Below are positions 44,067 to 56,021 of a stretch of DNA of 64,000 bases, one piece after another. The position numbers and the translations under genes were made by a program. Within the stretch, counting starts at the first letter, position 1; every line of letters begins with the position of its first letter. This stretch comes from Halichondria panicea (taxonomy: Eukaryota > Porifera > Demospongiae > Suberitida > Halichondriidae). The stretch spans positions 1 through 64,000 of the forward strand of contig NW_026986601.1 of the NCBI RefSeq assembly GCF_963675165.1, in the 5' to 3' direction. Under the pieces are notes generated by a model. That model made no database searches. It saw only the letters and a list, made by a program, of their open reading frames with translations, and had not been told where the DNA came from.

Positions 44067-44875
44067 TTCTTGATGACCGCGGCTATTTTTTTTTACTGAA
44101 ACTGCAGCTAAAAATGTCTTTAAAACTGCATATCACAAACGATTAACAATCAATAGTATGGCTACTCATGCAATAAGGGATTAATAGCACTCATAACAAG
44201 CACTGGCAAGGTTAATAGCACTCGGCTATACGGCTCGTGCAATTAGTATCCTTGCCATTGCTTGTTACTCGTGCTATTAATACCATATTGCACTCTTAGC
44301 CATTATTAAGTGCTTATTATGCCAGTATAATTCTCACCCAAAAAATGTGTCTATTATGCTCAAAATTACGCCAGCATAATCTACCAACCCCTAGCACTCA
44401 CCACTGCTGACTACGCAATAATAAAGTTGCACAATGTGCAGTAATGCCTTAGCTGCAGAAGGATGTCACTCCTGAGTCTCCAGCAGCAAGGTAAGTATTT
44501 TTAACAGAACTTAGTAATTTTCTACCGCAGTGGCCTGCGGCGTATAGAGGGTTAATACTTAATAGCACATCATACGATTATACCGTACCCTCGCGAAAAT
44601 ACGCCCACCCTTTTCAGCAGGGCTTATTAGGGGACTGGGCGTTTAATCGTGAACGGCGAGTTTTCACTCGAATATACGCCCACCCGCGGCCTCAATTAAT
44701 CGAGGCTTACTTGGCTCTATGACAATTCTTTATTAATTTGACATAGCATTGAGCTAATGCATAAGTATGATTAAAGCATGATCAGAATGAACATGAAGAA
44801 GTGCTGGGTGACTCTGTTTGTTGCTCGTCAGACGTAGCAAGAACTTCTCAAAGGATGGTAGGTCATACTCCTACA

Positions 44876-44971
44876 TAGCTTTGGTCCCAGGCCGATTTTT
44901 TTTAATAGAACGAAGTTGAAAAATACGACCTAGCGTTCAATTGGAGACGGATCGGTCTGGGGTCGAGGCTA
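44876..44971. mobile_element. 96-bp TAGCCTCG-family MITE, 9-bp target duplication
   Basis: It starts TAGCTTTGGTCCCAGGCCGA and ends GGTCTGGGGTCGAGGCTA. Exact 9-base flanks ACTCCTACA lie at 44867-44875 and 44972-44980. The interior (AATAGAACGAAGTTGAAAAA, GACCTAGCGTTCAATTGGAG) is almost identical to that of 47009-47105. Confidence 0.85.
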
Positions 44972-45189
44972 ACTCCTACAGAGCTCTCAGGCACTTTGTT
45001 TCATAAAACCCGGCAAGGTAAGGTAATCTGCAATTGGCCTGGGTGATGACTTTATTCTCAGAATTTTTCCCTTTCTCTGCATATAGGACTAGTTATTCCC
45101 CTGCATATACATATTCAAGGGCAAACAGATCCACACAGAGAGCTTATATTAGTGTCTGATTTTGGTCCAGCAGGGAATATAGAATAACT

Positions 45190-46075
45190 ATAGCTACTTA
45201 CGGTGGCCCTGAGCGCTACTAGTAGTTCACCTTAGCTACTTGATAGTTCACCTACCTTAGCTACTTGATAGTTTGCCTACCTTAGCTACTTGATAGTTCA
45301 ACTTGATAGTTCGCCTACCTTAGCTGCTTGATAGTTCAACAACCTTAGCTACTTGATAGTTCACCTACCTTAGCTACTTCAAAGTTGACCTTTGAACTGT
45401 ATGTTAATGCTGCTGTAGCCATGCGACTCAATATAAATATAATGAGAGCTCCATGTATATATACAGGTACTGAGGATTATCTGCAGCCGGTTAGTTCTAC
45501 CCTATGGGTAACAGCAATGCAAGACGAGAGTACCACACTTGATTCATTTGGAAGTTACGTGTTATTCACAATACTAGCTAGTCTAATAGCTTGGGGCAAA
45601 ATCAAATAGAGCTAGGATTAAGAGACCTTTTTCTTCTCTTCCCCCTCCTCCTCTGAGAAAAGGTCTGGCCCCAGACTAATACAATACATGCAGTTCAAGT
45701 TGTTCACGTTTATATCTAAACCTATCGCAGCACAAGAATTCTGTACTATACAATGGTTCTGGTGTGGTACTCTAGTCTTGCATTGCTGTTAGATAATCCT
45801 CAGTACCTGTATATACGTGCATATGTAGCTCTCATTATTGATATCTAGTCGCTATGTACAGTATGGCTGGCTACAGCAGCATTAAATAGAATTAACATAC
45901 AGTTCAAAGGTCAACTGCGAAGTAGCTAAGGTAGGTCAACTATCAAGCAGCGAAGGTAGGTCAACTATCAAGTAGCTAAGGTTGTTGAACTTACAAACTT
46001 AGGTAGTTGAACTATCAGGTAGGCGAACTATCAAGTATATCTAATAGTAACGCTCAGGGCCACCGTAGCTACTAC
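45190..46075. repeat. Fold-back element with terminal arrays of a ~25-bp CTTAGCTACTTGATAGTT unit
   Basis: The left arm starts near CTACTTACGGTGGCCCTGAG and the right arm ends CTCAGGGCCACCGTAGCTAC. Next inward come tandem units of ACCTTAGCTACTTGATAGTT (about 45225-45385) mirrored at about 45915-46035. Then come ACCTTTGAACTGTATGTTAA and its inverse, and GTACTGAGGATTATCTGC with its inverse. The hypothetical frames at 45385-45609 and 46007-46288 lie inside and are not credible genes. Confidence 0.8.
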
Positions 46076-46605
46076 CTAAAACTTGCTTTCTTCACTATAG
46101 TAAACATGTGGCATTTAGCTACTGCACATGCTCAAACTCTTTATTCTGGGTGGGTGTATATAATCGAGTCAAAATATCCTTGTGCAAGAACTTCTAAGCA
46201 AAAGGGGGGATGGGCGTTTATTCAAGATGGGCTTATTTTCACAAGGGGTACGGTACATAAAATTAAAGACTATACACATAGACTGTAGACATAAACACAG
46301 CATACAACTGATGTTATTTTGCTGATCCATAATATTCACTTTCTAGTAACACGGTAGTTGTGATTTGTGATTTTTATCTTTGATCATAATTATGTGTATA
46401 CAAACATGGGTAGGGTAAGTATTCACTTTCAGCCAATTTTTGCCATGAGAACGTCGTTATGCAAAACTTAATGTAATGATATTTACCAACATGGACCATT
46501 GATGCCATTACACAAAAATTATTTCGAGCATAATTTATCAGGGCCTAGACTCTGTACCTATTGTGCTTGTGTTTGTGAAAGTTCTGAGCCAGAAAAATCT
46601 GGATT

Positions 46606-46965
46606 CAGGGGCGTAGTTGGGACTATGGGAAGGGGGTGCTATTATAGATGAAAGAGAGCGCGAAGCGATTGATTTTTTTAGCCGTGCAGCGCCGAAATTT
46701 GGTTGGCCGGAAGCCATACCTCTTTATTAATGCCGTCATAATTAACTTATGTGCCAAGTTGCAATCTTCTATTTGAATAGAGAAGCCTATTAGCTATAGC
46801 CACGAAAGAGAACTAGTTTATAGATTTAAACCAGAATATAGCTCACAGTTTAGAGACTGAATCATTTTGCTTGCCTAGCTAACTGTAGCAAGATCTTTGC
46901 TGGATACATTTCTCAGTGATTTGCTGGATGGGAGTGCTCGAGCCCCCTCCCAGGCTACGCCTCTG
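46606..46965. mobile_element. CAGGGGCGTAG-type inverted-repeat element
   Basis: The ends CAGGGGCGTAGTTGGGAC and CCCAGGCTACGCCTCTG are approximate inverted repeats. No target duplication is visible. No coding capacity. Confidence 0.45.
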
Positions 46966-47008
46966 GGCAAGGTGCTTGCACTGAAAAGAAAATAATCTCT
47001 AGCTTTGC

Positions 47009-47105
47009 TAGCCTCGGTCCCAGGCCGATTTTTTTTTAATAGAACGAAGTTGAAAAATACGACCTAGCGTTCAATTGGAGACGGATCGGCCTGGGATCGA
47101 GGCTA
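47009..47105. mobile_element. 97-bp TAGCCTCG-family MITE, 9-bp target duplication
   Basis: The ends TAGCCTCGGTCCCAGGCC and GGCCTGGGATCGAGGCTA are inverted. The exact 9-base flanks TAGCTTTGC lie at 47000-47008 and 47106-47114. The near-identical sister at 44876-44971 lies 2 kb away. Confidence 0.88.
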
Positions 47106-47689
47106 TAGCTTTGCATGATTGTAATTAATAAATTATACATTTCCGTTTATTGAGGAAATTGTGGGTGTGTTTTCAATTAAAATTTAATTTTATCATCACC
47201 TTTATGCTACTTGCTATTTTAAGAATAGTAGCTTGAGAGAAACTATTGTTATAATTATAAACAAATTGAAATAGCAGGAAAAAATTTTCCTGTGAAATAA
47301 ATTATGTCGCTTTAGTCTAGTCGAGTCCAAGTCGATTGAACAAATGAGTGTAGTATTATATATATAATTATATATATACCTGATTATCTAGCACTGGAGA
47401 AGACTGTGAGGCCATTAATCTGATTCCTGGCTGTGTCCTAACTCGTACTCTTGCCAATGCGCTATAATTCTGACTTCTGGTTGATTCTGGCTAGGATGTG
47501 GGTATTATGCGCATGCGTTGTTGACCAAGCTGATTAGATTACGAGAAATACCCCCGCTGGTAACAAGGGCATCATTGAGGCACAGGAGAGATAAGCTATA
47601 GGTAGACATACACAAACAATAGTTCTGTTTATTAAAGTATAATAATTATCTCTCTTATAATTATAATCCAGATTGATATGAGGATACAA

Positions 47690-50339
47690 ATTAATGTCTT
47701 TGCTCTTGGCGTTGCTGTGGGGTTGCTACTGGAGTGACTGTGCTGCCTGCCATTGGTACTGCAGTGGGAATATTTGCCTATGCTTCTACTATCTACACAC
47801 ACGCAGACGTCAACTTACAGAGTCAGCAACAAACTTGGAGCCAAGAGGGCATCAAAAAAATTCCTTGCCAATATCGACCCCAAGTGGGAGTTCCCTCGTG
47901 AGTAGATCTATCATGAGAACATAAGCTGTGCGACCCTCTATGTGAGGGTCAGTTCACCGTTCTCTACAAAGGGCTGGTAACTGGCATCAAGGAGAAACCT
48001 GTTGATGTGGCCATCAAATCAGTCAGAGGTACGTATGCCCACATTTGGCATGGCCCTGAACTGTGGGCACACTAGAACCCACACTGCAGCTGGGCATTTC
48101 AATGACCTCCTTAACTATATAATAATATTATTGTTAGGTTTCCATTCATAGTGAAGTTGCCTATTAATTTGTGGTTGAAGCTTTCACTTGTGGTTGTGTT
48201 GTGTGCAGTGGATGCCATGCACGGAGGACGATGTGAATTGAAGCACTATATTGGCTGAGATGGAGATGCTGTCTATGCAGTATTGGGGCTCACGAGAAAT
48301 GATCAGAGTCAGTATCGTTGGAAGTGAGTATACTGTGCATGTGTGTGTGCATTCATGGTTACTATGTTCTATACATAATTATTACGCACCTATACTCCTG
48401 TATTTATGAAATAGTTTACTTCACTATTTTGTAACTTGAGTAGTCTTCACAAGCCACCCACAAAACCACTCACTGACTGCTACCCCCTTCCCCTTACAGA
48501 ACCTATGTACATGGTGATGGAGTACATGTGTCACGGTGACTTGACATCGCGTGGTCACAGCAGTTGATACACAGTTTCCCCGGGTCTTGGATACCAGGCC
48601 CCGGCTATCAACCTCTACCCCAAGGGACCTCCTCAACATTGGCACCAAGATCGCTGATAAAAAGGTGGGTTGAACTTGTGTTAAAGCATAGATTGAAGAG
48701 TTAGAGGGATAGGAAACGAAGTGGTGCACGTGATGATTTTACATTGAATCTGCAGTGGAGCCTCGAAAACTATCCTCGCCCTATGAACGAGGCTATTATG
48801 CCGGGTAACTCCCTCAAAATAAGAAAGTTGTGTTTCCTCGAGACATCATCTCTTTCAGCAATTTATAACACGCCTAGTCCATGAGCCACGTGTAGTACTT
48901 GCTAATGACTGACCACACCCATGCAGTAAAAAAAGACTTTCTATATGTTCCCAAGGCTGTTTTAGAGCTAAAGGAACATGTAACGTGTAAGCGTGCTGGT
49001 TATGACTACTACAATAGGTATAGACCTTGAAATATAAGTGAGTTGCACGGACTAAGCACAGTTACTTATAGTTTATTATGCACTGTGTGTAGAAATAGGT
49101 ATTGTTGTGATGGCCTCGATTAAACCGCAGCGTATTCGAGAATACCAACCGTTTCCTATCCCTCTAACTCTTCATCTATGGTTAAAGTAACGGTAGATTT
49201 GTAGTTAGTTTATAATTATGGCCATGGCCTATTTAATTAGAAGTACATGTAGTAGTAATGCCACACGGCACAGTGTGTTCATTTGCTACATTCCTTGCTA
49301 CAGTTGGTCCACCAACCCTATGCCAAGAATGTCCAACCCTGTGCCAAGAATGTCCTGGTTGGCTCCAACATGAGCATCAAGATCTACAATGTGGGCTCCT
49401 TCGACATGACCTTTGAGAGCAGAGACTCATGAGCATCAAGATCTACAATGTGGGCTCCTTCGACATGACCTTTGAGAGCAGAGACTCGTCATGAAGTGGC
49501 TAGCCCCAGAGACTCTCTTTGATCAGGCTGCCACTACATACAGCGATGTGATACCTACATACACTGTAGATGTTATTGTCTCTGCTTTTTATGTGCATGC
49601 ATGTCCTGCAAATATTATTAGCATGCAATGTCAAGTACGTAGATCAATTGTGACCCATGCTCAATGTTTTGCAGGCGATCGTTTGGTGTGGCACTGTGGG
49701 AGCTGGTGACTGTGGGGGGTACCCCCTATGGGGAGATTCAGCCTGAGGACCTCTATACTCACAACTCATGAACGGAATGAGAATGCCCTGTCCTCAGCAC
49801 TGCGCCCAAGAAATGTGAGTGTACTTACCGTACCTACTGTGTGTACACACACCACACAAATATTGAAAGTTGTTTTGTGGTAACCCACATTGATCACCAT
49901 CTAAGGCTGTAGTGCTTGATCACTATCTAAGGCTGTAGAGCTTGATCACTATCTAAGTCTGTGGTCTTTCCCCTGCAGCCATGAACTCATGCTGGATTGT
50001 TGGAGGAGGAATCCAGTGGATCGCCCACACTTCTCTGTTATCCATGAGAAGCTTGAAGACCTGGCTAATTCTAAAGTGGTGAGTTCATTAGCTCACTCAG
50101 TGTACAATATTGTCATGTTGTTTTGTGAGCTTCCTTTATCATGCAAAGTCTATTACATATACTATATGCATGTACATCTATAACTCTATTACATATGACG
50201 TATATGTATGTTTGTCTCCATATATTTGATCACCTGTGCGCTCTACACGTCACTGCAGAATCTGTTGGACTTCCAAAACTATGACATGTACATCTACTCT
50301 CAATTTGAAGAACCCGTCGCTCTCTCAACTGTTCTATAG
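47690..50339 (+). pseudogene. Receptor pseudokinase copy B (3' half only, broken)
   Basis: This matches the receptor gene from the membrane exon (about 12161) to the stop, keeping most introns. It lacks the signal peptide and all ectodomain exons. Damage includes a frameshift in the membrane exon (ATATTTGCC for ATATTCTGC), loss of the intron between the membrane and juxtamembrane exons, stops in the juxtamembrane part, deletion in the kinase-insert exon, a 59-bp tandem duplication at 49370-49487, and a changed catalytic loop (CACCAACCC). The last exon (50260-50339) is intact, with the same C-terminus as the parent. A 494-bp element interrupts an intron. Confidence 0.9.
48687..49180. mobile_element. 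494-bp inverted-repeat element, 7-bp target duplication, empty site known
   Basis: The ends CATAGATTGAAGAGTTAGAG and CTAACTCTTCATCTATG are inverted over about 31 bases. The flanks are exact 7-base direct repeats GTTAAAG (48680-48686 and 49181-49187). Copy C carries the uninterrupted site (GTGTTAAAGTAACGG near 59769), which fixes both ends. Terminal similarity to 23169-23991 (AGAGGGATAGG, CATAGAT) defines one family. Confidence 0.9.
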
Positions 50340-50691
50340 CACTAACACTCTGTCATGGCACTCAACAACCATTTTTATTTATCTTTTTGTTTCTGTCTCA
50401 CAATCATTTATCTATTTTCTTGACCTTGGTAATTTGTTTTTAGTTTTTCTTCCGTGTTGTTTTTGTACGTACGTACAATTTATACATCAGCTGCAGTTGT
50501 AATACTATAACGTCACGTATCTATACTATTATAATTGATATACAGTATCTGAATGATGAAGGGGGTGACAGACATAAACATTATCATTTGGGGTTGTACT
50601 CATGAATGATCTAATTACTGAAGTCTCACTACGTAGGCTGCTCAGATTTTCCGTAAAGTTCTTTCTCAGATCCAGTGAAGCTTGACTGGCT

Positions 50692-51603
50692 TCATAAGCT
50701 AGAGGAGGCGCTCTCTGATTGTGGCATGTTATCTTCCTGCACAATAATACGTCTCGTATGAATAGCTATAGGGAATAGCCCGTTACTATCAGCTGTGTAT
50801 TCAGTACCATTGTCTTTCAGTAACTGGCAACGTCGATCACTTCCCATACGATGTGCTTCGTGTAACATGGTTGATTTAGAATATGTGTCCACATACAATA
50901 AACTCAGTGAAAGGTAACGTTTTGCCATGTTCAAAATGTTCTCAAACATTTCGTCACTCCTCAGATGAATTGCATAATACCATGGAGTCTCATTTTTCTT
51001 GTTAGGAATTAAAACTGCTGCTGTAAGCTGGTCGCCCTCTATGTCGTTTGCATTGCATACTCTGAGAAAGATATCGAAGTACTTCATATTTTCACGTTTA
51101 AATGCCCGGTGAAGAAGGGTATTGGACTTCAGACCAGCTGGTGCGTTTACTCCTGTGAGTTCAGGCAGTTTGTTGCATTTGACACATTCCTCGAGTAGAA
51201 CATCTACAGCAACCCAGTGTGAGTGATCAAATGCAGACAACAACGGAGTTTGATTTTTCTTGTTACAACAACACAGCATATCATTTACCAGGTTTAGTTC
51301 CTTTGCTATGGTGAGGAATAGCTCAATAATTTCCTTCGAAGTCTTGCTGCGAATTGCACTCTGTACAGGAATATCTCCATCTTTATCTTTGAGCAAAATT
51401 TGCTTTTGCTGTCCCATACTTTTCAAGAGTTCAAAGAACAATTTCATCACTGCGACACCCAAGTATTCCGAGCTTGCTGCAAAAGCATGAGTTGCAGTCC
51501 AATCGAAATTGTTGTCACGTTGATCTATGCAACCCTTTAGTATTTGTGACAGATTACCCTGCTTCACATTATTTTGCTTCAGGAATCGGGTCCAGCAAAT
51601 CAT
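50692..51603 (-). CDS. Ankyrin-repeat protein, copy B (303 residues)
   Basis: This open frame encodes degenerate ankyrin repeats: DKDGDIPVQSAIRSKTSKE, NKKNQTPLLSAFDHSHWVAV, SNTLLHRAFKRENMKYFDIF, NKKNETPWYYAIHLRSDEM and KSTMLHEAHRMGSDRRCQLL. It is about 85-90% identical by eye to the copy at 61230-63284. The start is the Met of MICWTRFLKQ; an acceptor-like ATTTAG precedes it, so an upstream exon is possible. Compared with the sister, the intron before the last exon is missing and the two exons are fused (IIVQEDNMPQSESASSSL), then a TGA replaces a Ser codon. It faces receptor pseudogene B tail to tail. A protein-binding role is the only safe functional statement. Confidence 0.75.
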   Translation of the reverse strand: MICWTRFLKQNNVKQGNLSQILKGCIDQRDNNFDWTATHAFAASSEYLGVAVMKLFFELLKSMGQQKQILLKDKDGDIPVQSAIRSKTSKEIIELFLTIAKELNLVNDMLCCCNKKNQTPLLSAFDHSHWVAVDVLLEECVKCNKLPELTGVNAPAGLKSNTLLHRAFKRENMKYFDIFLRVCNANDIEGDQLTAAVLIPNKKNETPWYYAIHLRSDEMFENILNMAKRYLSLSLLYVDTYSKSTMLHEAHRMGSDRRCQLLKDNGTEYTADSNGLFPIAIHTRRIIVQEDNMPQSESASSSL

Positions 51604-53030
51604 TTCCTAAATGGAAAAAGTGGTAGAGGCATGTGTATATGACACATTGCACCAGGTGTTTAATACTGGTAAAAAACAATTCATGGAACAGTATATCTAG
51701 TATTAACTGTACATTATTATATTCTATCAAGGGCGTATACGGCCTTGGTTATATCTAGATCTAGCTAAAATCTAATAAGATTATTATATTATTTATACGT
51801 ACGGTAGACTACCTGCAATTGTGTTGACATAATTATAGATCTAGTTATATCCCTTAATCACAAATCAATGAGGAATCTGGCTAGAAAAAATAATTATCAG
51901 TATCACAAATGTATATACTATGTATCACAATGTGATCTTTATTATTGTTACCAAATATGGTGATGGAAGTGTTTCTTCTTGTATTTGATTGGCCAAAAAT
52001 ACTGTGGTAAAATCAATAAACCACAGCTAGGCTAGAGGGACTTCCTTGTTATGCTATGTCCTAACTTGCATGCCTGAAACTGATCTAGAAACTATATGCC
52101 GCTATTAAACTGAATGCATGATTATGTATATACACTGGTGTTGACATGACATGCCATTATGTGTGTTGACAAGATTACCAGTTAAAAAGTAAGCAGTAAA
52201 TCAAAATGTTCCAGAACATGATAATTACCCTAATCGCTAAGTCTACATCTAGGGGTGAATTATGTCGTACTAACTAGTATGTGAATGCAATTTGGGAAGT
52301 TTAGCATCAACACTATACATAGACTTGTTGCATTTTGAGTGGGCAGATCAAAGGAAACACTGTGCCAACATCTGCCATATGGCACAGTATGGCTAAAATA
52401 ACCTGAAACGATCCCTTTTATAGTATAACACTGTTGCAGTATTCAGTGGTAGGCAGAAAATGTTTTTTGTGCGTCTGGTGCATTCCATAGCCTTGCATCA
52501 GATGTAGTAATGTGCTATTTTCAGGAGTGCATGTACTCCTTCTATTATGGATAGCTAATTACCCCATGTGTGCGCAGCGCACAGCAGGGGTAGAGTGATT
52601 GGTGTGTGTGAGTGGACACAAAAATGAGCTGTTTGAGTGAACTATAGACACTTTCATGGACTGCTTTAACTGCTAATGAGAAAAATAATAGGCTGCTTAT
52701 AGTTAAAACTTGTAGGCGATCTTTAAGGCGACAAAAAACACTGATCTAATCGTTGCTATAAACAATCATTCCCGATTCACCATAATGTTAGTGTCATTAC
52801 GGTAAAGTTATCGTATCCGTTTTGCTGCTGTGCGATGGAAGCTCAACGCACGGGCTATGAACATTTTGTTTAATAAATTACCTGTTGTGTTTCCATAGTT
52901 GTGTAGCAAGTTACACTCTTCATTGTGTCTTTACATGTAGCACCGGTTGGGGTACTATCAGCTGTTGTTGCCTGACCACTGCAAAGATCAAAGTATTACA
53001 GCACTACTCCAGTTTACACAAGAACACACT

Positions 53031-53267
53031 GTATAGCGCGAAATTTTTGTGGGGCTTAATTTTCAGTGATTTCGTGGGTTAGCAATCCTACATGAAAATT
53101 AAGTCCACAAAAATTGTTCTTTAATTAGAAGTATCTGCTATAACGTGCAAAGATTTAAAGGCGTTGCTTCCGGTAAACAGTCATTTTGCGAACGTTGTGC
53201 AACGAAATGCTTTTATAGAGGCCATTCCACGAAATATAAGAGCCTCGAAAATTTCGCGCTATACGGT
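53031..53267. mobile_element. MITE-like element with GTATAGCGCGAAATTT termini
   Basis: The left end GTATAGCGCGAAATTTTTG and right end CGAAAATTTCGCGCTATACG are inverted. The interior is nearly the same as that of 3252-3452. Confidence 0.75.
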
Positions 53268-54373
53268 AATAACAATAGCAACCATATAATTATTGCAATG
53301 AAATATACAATAATACAATGCACTGCAAGTATCAGATTCTAATTTTGTCATACAACAAATTAGTTATTGAATGGGCCCTCGGCGCGCAAACTACTATGTC
53401 TACTATTTGCACTGAAGCAATGTTAATACGTCTCTCCAGTGCATGCAGCCCCACTGAGCCACTAATTATATCCCATGTGGCACTCGGGCTGTGCAATAAA
53501 TATTCACATCTGAAACAGAAGCTACACAATTTCATAGTGTATGCTATATAACAGAAAAATTATATTTAGTAAATGAGCTTGAGCCGAATTGACGTTTTTT
53601 TGATTTGGCGTCTCAGGTGTAGCTACTACAGCACTGACGTTGCGTCCACCGGATTTAATTTGACAGTTTAAATTTGGCAAATTGTCAATTCGCCAAATTA
53701 AAACACTTACCCACTTTTTATGGTATTAGCCTATATATAGCCTAGGTACCAGGCCGATTCTAACAGAAGGAGAAAAATACGGATTGCACTGGTGATAGTG
53801 AGCAGGTGCTTATTTATCTCCAGAATCTATCCCCATTAATATTCTGATATTATCCTATGGATATACTGAAGATTATCACTCGTCTGTGCCAGCATTGCCT
53901 GGATTGCTTGGAAACCAAAATGCAGGTTAAATCTTCTGCGCATGCGTGACATGTGGTTGCATTGTCAATCAGAAGGATGCGTAGCAACAAAATTGATCTT
54001 CTCCCAGTTCAAGACGAGTTTAAGAGAAAGAAAACGACTAAAAGACAAAGAAATGATACTCTAGAACACTAGCTAGGAGAGCTTGCAGAAGGCTATAGTG
54101 TATCAAAAGAAGATACAGTCTGCACTGCTATAGCAGAAGAGAACCGTTTTAAAGTCAAAATGACTTACAAGAGCGTGGTGCAGTACACTTCTACCGCATC
54201 TTTCAAAAAATAATTACAACAACGGTAGGCGCATCTTTTAGTCTAACCCCAAATTGTTCAGCCAGGTGGCGCCTAAACTATGGTGGCGCTGTAATTACAT
54301 CAATTACGGGAACATTTTTGTTTCTTGTTCTCTCACTGCTGAACAGGTTTTATTCCAAATAAGAAGCACTTCC

Positions 54374-54843
54374 TATATAGTAAGTAACCGATCATCGCCA
54401 GATATATACCTATAATAATGCTGATTCAGCAACAATTGTGTACAGTCAGCAATAATTAAACTGGGATTAGCCTCGATTCCAGGCGGCACTGAAGATTATG
54501 TGCACAATTATTGCTGAATCAGCATAAACACTGCTTTGCCTGCAAGTAGTGCTCACTAGTTAGAGTTGTGCCAAGAAGTATTGTTTAGTGCTGGTAGTTT
54601 CAGTGGTTATAGTAAGCGTGCAAAGACAGATAAATGTCTCACTGACGACAATTGATCAATTCGGAAGCTCACTTCTCATGACCACCACTCCGTCCGCAAG
54701 AGAGTTATTCTTTCCAAATTTTTGGGAGCTGTTACTTTCTTACCTATCTGTAGGTCCATGTAGTTAGTTTTGTGCAAAATCGGTTTGTGCTTCGAGCAAC
54801 AGCCGCCGATTATATAGGTATCTGGCGAAGATCAGCTACTTTC
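54374..54843. mobile_element. Half-deleted relative of the 28655-29525 fold-back element
   Basis: It shares AGTAAGTAACC at the left and most of the right arm, including GAAGTATTGTTTAGTGCTGG and CTCATGACCACCACTCCGTC. Most of the left arm is missing, so it can no longer form the full hairpin. Confidence 0.7.
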
Positions 54844-55050
54844 TACCGTATAGAGAGTAATTTTCGTCGGGCAAAATATTCGTGGTTTTCGTGGTTGAAG
54901 GTCTGACCCAAATATTTTACCTACGAATGAAGCGACCTTGCCTACCTTTACCTGCAGTGCAAGCTCCAACCACGAAAGTATTACCCACGAATTGTCTCAA
55001 TATTGCTGAACCACGAATATTTTGTCCCCTGAAAATTACCCACTATACGA
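54844..55050. mobile_element. MITE-like element with TACCGTATAG / CTATACGA termini
   Basis: The ends TACCGTATAGAGAGTAATTT and AAAATTACCCACTATACGA are inverted, followed inward by CAAAATATTCGTGGTTTTCG and CCACGAATATTTTG. Similar termini occur at 1852-2004. Confidence 0.7.
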
Positions 55051-55484
55051 TAGTGTGCAATAATGAATATTTGACGATGACTCGCTTCCTGTGCAATTTG
55101 AATGTAAAACACTGATGTCAGTACTAATTATAATATGCTAGCCTCAGTCCCAGGCTCTTCTTTTTCTGTTATCTTGGTTCCGCACAGGCTATATAATTAT
55201 GGAAAGTCTATATGATGCTTCCAACTGCAGCTTGCGAAGACAACCCCACTATATACACCATACGACCATCGCATATAGAGGGGTTGATGAGAGGCTTTAG
55301 ACTCTAGACCAACGCAATAGCATAAGCCACAGCTTCACGGAACTCAGTCATAGAGTACGATACGGAACCTATAGATGGACTAGCTTACAGTAAACCTCAG
55401 GTACATAATCTTACTAAAGTAGTGTGACGTTCATTACTCATATTCTGGGTAATTTGAAGTGCTCTATCACACATACAATAGGCC

Positions 55485-56021
55485 CTCTTTTTATGCCTCG
55501 GTGCGCATATACGCAAGCGAGGTATACGGCATGCAGTAGTGTGTTTGTGTGTGTGTGTGTGTAGACTGCTACAGCTGATCAAGGATTAATGAAGTGCAAG
55601 TAAAAGTTTCTATAGGCTTCTAGTCATGTTTTCTTGGATTTTAATTCGTAGATTTGCGAAATAATGCTTGGTTCTCGAGTTATGCCTAGTTTTGCTTACT
55701 TGGAATGCCTTTTCAGAAGAGTGTGGAGCAAAACTTGTCTATGGAGTTAACACGCACTAGAACGCTAGCTATTGGTAGCTGCAAGCTAGAGTGAGAAGAG
55801 AGCTGCAAGGCTCTATATTGATGCAGCAGCCATTAATTTTAGACTTTTGGCATCCTTTTTAGCAACAATCAGGTTGATCATTTCCCACTCTTTGAGTTTC
55901 CCTGTGATTCTGCCTGCATGCAGCACAATTTAATTCAAAATTGTTCATCTTTGTATTAGTAATAGCTAGTAGGTTATGTTATGTAGGTTTGGCACATCCC
56001 CATCGAGGCATCAGCACCTGT
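55485..56021. mobile_element. Dispersed ~540-bp repeat (copy 4, plus orientation)
   Basis: It begins TGCCTCGGTGCGCATATACG and ends GAGGCATCAGCACCTGTGGT, with the same internal landmarks as 40515-41064. It lies between TAGCCTCAGTCCCAGGC (55139) and GGGAACGAGGCTA (56064-56076), which may be the ends of an enclosing TAGCCTCG-family element. Confidence 0.7.

Larger units (their letters stand above)
37355..47689. other. 10-kb intergenic region made of transposable-element debris
   Basis: No protein-coding gene is supported. Open frames here are short and overlap inverted repeats. Named elements are listed separately. A CGCCCAAGCTTGGGCGA-type palindrome and GC-rich sequence lie near 39045-39115, a CAGTGGAACCTCCGAATAACG terminus (one base trimmed) near 39393, and matching ends at about 44580 and 46254 (TACCGTACCC with TACGCCCA) may mark a 1.7-kb composite element. 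Confidence 0.5.

Noticed and set aside
45385..45609. A 74-codon frame as a small gene
   Set aside because: It lies inside a fold-back element, with its reverse complement repeated in the other arm.
47690..50339. Processed (retroposed) origin of receptor copy B because one intron is missing
   Set aside because: All the other introns are still present, so the missing one reflects a local deletion.
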